A program made the translations under genes and the position numbers. This document shows positions 5,221-5,850 of a stretch of 5,850 nt of DNA, piece after piece. Numbering within the stretch: position 1 is the stretch's first letter; each line of letters begins with the position of its first letter. The stretch covers positions 1 through 5,850 of the forward strand of contig JAGLRU010000003.1 of assembly GCA_023136145.1 (NCBI GenBank). Reading direction: 5' to 3'. The stretch is from Alphaproteobacteria bacterium (lineage in GTDB: Bacteria; Pseudomonadota; Alphaproteobacteria; Micavibrionales; UBA2020). Under the pieces are notes generated by a model. It did no database searches. It was given only the letters and a program-made list of their open reading frames with translations, and was not told the origin of the DNA.

Positions 5221-5711
5221 AACCAGAAGCCCTCCTCATCATCGACATCCAATATGGTTTTATATGCAACGGAGTCGAAAAGATCGTCCCTTCCCTTGTG
5301 GAACTCGTCCGCAAATGGCCATGTGAGAATCTTTACTACCTAAAATACAAAAATTACCCCGGCAGTTCCTTCACGCGGTATCTCGACTGGCACGAATTTA
5401 TGACGAGCGAGCAGGCAAACATAGTCCCGGAAGTCTACGTCGAGGGCAGCGCAGTCTACAACCATTACGGCTACGCGCCGCCGGACGACTTGCTGATCGA
5501 ACTCGGCAAATACAAAAACGTCGGCATCTGCGGCGTTGATACGGATGCTTGCGTCATGGCCGCCGTCTTCGCTCTATGGGATGCGGAAATCAGACCGTTC
5601 GTTCTGGCAGAATACTGCTTTTCCTCAGGTGGTCCGCAATTTCACCGTGCCGCACTTGATCTTATGCTGCGTCAATTCGGGACAGGCAGCGTTATAAAAG
5701 AAAAGATTTAG
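5217..5711 (+). CDS. isochorismatase-like cysteine hydrolase family protein
   Basis: This 164-residue cytoplasmic protein has the fold signature of the isochorismatase-like (cysteine hydrolase) superfamily: strand and catalytic Asp in ALLIIDIQ (Asp10), and the nucleophile in [12 protein letters not shown] (Cys112). The usual cis-peptide region precedes that Cys, and [12 protein letters not shown] (128-139) and [12 protein letters not shown] (143-154) follow. Middle motifs ([22 protein letters not shown]) fit a subgroup of short members. In relatives a catalytic Lys is expected in a motif like VFDKTTYSA. Here the matching segment reads VYNHYGYA (80-87), so Lys appears to be His83. Members hydrolyse amides, such as nicotinamide, or vinyl ethers, but the substrate here cannot be told. 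The ATG overlaps the kdsA stop by 4 bp (ATGA) and only a weak purine-rich AAGAAAG precedes it, so translation is probably coupled to kdsA. Confidence 0.85.
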   Translation: MKPEALLIIDIQYGFICNGVEKIVPSLVELVRKWPCENLYYLKYKNYPGSSFTRYLDWHEFMTSEQANIVPEVYVEGSAVYNHYGYAPPDDLLIELGKYKNVGICGVDTDACVMAAVFALWDAEIRPFVLAEYCFSSGGPQFHRAALDLMLRQFGTGSVIKEKI

Positions 5712-5775
5712 CACCAACCATGTTCCTACTTTCACAAGAATAACAGTATGGAAAATTTTAGATTCTGCTATGGGA

Positions 5776-5804
5776 TTGCCACTATCAACAAATCAAGCTA
5801 TTCT
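5776..5804 (+). promoter_or_regulatory. candidate sigma-70-type promoter for the gene at the right edge
   Basis: TTGCCA (5776-5781), a 17-base spacer and TATTCT (5799-5804) make a plausible -35/-10 pair (5/6 and 4/6 to consensus) some 36 bases before the next start codon. It lies in the 128-bp gap 5712-5839, where no convincing terminator for the hydrolase gene was found. Assigned by eye. Confidence 0.4.
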
Positions 5805-5839
5805 CACGCCATCATTTCAACGCTTAAAAGAGGTAAATT

Positions 5840-5850
5840 ATGACTGCAAT
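5840..5850 (+). CDS. eno: start of a further gene, probably enolase (first three codons only)
   Basis: ATG ACT GCA AT begins at 5840, with AGAGG six to seven bases upstream, and runs off the edge. M-T-A (next codon ATN, so Ile or Met) matches the MTAI start I recall for many alphaproteobacterial enolases, and eno downstream of kdsA is a known alphaproteobacterial order. The start codon is well supported by its ribosome-binding site. The identity rests on context and three residues, so it is an inference. Confidence 0.45.

Noticed and set aside
1..5850. Defence, secretion or other specialised new system
   Set aside because: No nuclease, helicase, toxin-antitoxin, reverse transcriptase or secretion motifs were found in any credible frame.

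Overview
The window looks like a chromosomal stretch from a Gram-negative bacterium, most likely a fairly AT-rich alphaproteobacterium. Evidence for this is a KDO-8-phosphate synthase (lipopolysaccharide core synthesis), a lipidated outer-membrane barrel protein, the flavinylation factor SdhE, and a probable enolase start downstream of kdsA, an order I recall from alphaproteobacteria. The lineage call is inference; no rRNA or tRNA is present to confirm it.

Left part (1-1249, minus strand): two co-oriented genes 11 bp apart. A one-pass membrane-anchored protein of unknown function (638-1249) is followed by a six-span membrane protein resembling DUF2157 that runs off the left edge (1-626). Divergent from them, across only 35 bp, is sdhE (1285-1617), which starts with GTG.

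Centre (1611-4240): two paralogous five-span membrane proteins lie head to tail on the minus strand, followed by a divergent lipoprotein/outer-membrane barrel gene (3023-4240). Comparing the two halves shows an old tandem duplication of about 700 bp. The repeated unit holds almost all of the membrane gene, the divergent intergenic region, and the first five codons of the lipoprotein gene. One copy therefore carries a stranded ribosome-binding site and MKFKL start (2316 onward), and the other membrane gene copy has lost its original last codons. This is the most distinctive structure in the window.

Right part (4363-5850, plus strand): kdsA of the metal-dependent type, with a 4-bp ATGA overlap into a small isochorismatase-like cysteine hydrolase whose usual catalytic lysine seems to be replaced. 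After a 128-bp gap with a plausible promoter, the first codons of a further gene (M-T-A), probably eno, reach the right edge. A 42-bp imperfect palindrome lies between the lipoprotein gene and kdsA.

No mobile element, CRISPR array, RNA gene or defence system was seen. The genes mix housekeeping functions (SdhE, KdsA, probable enolase) with uncharacterised envelope proteins.
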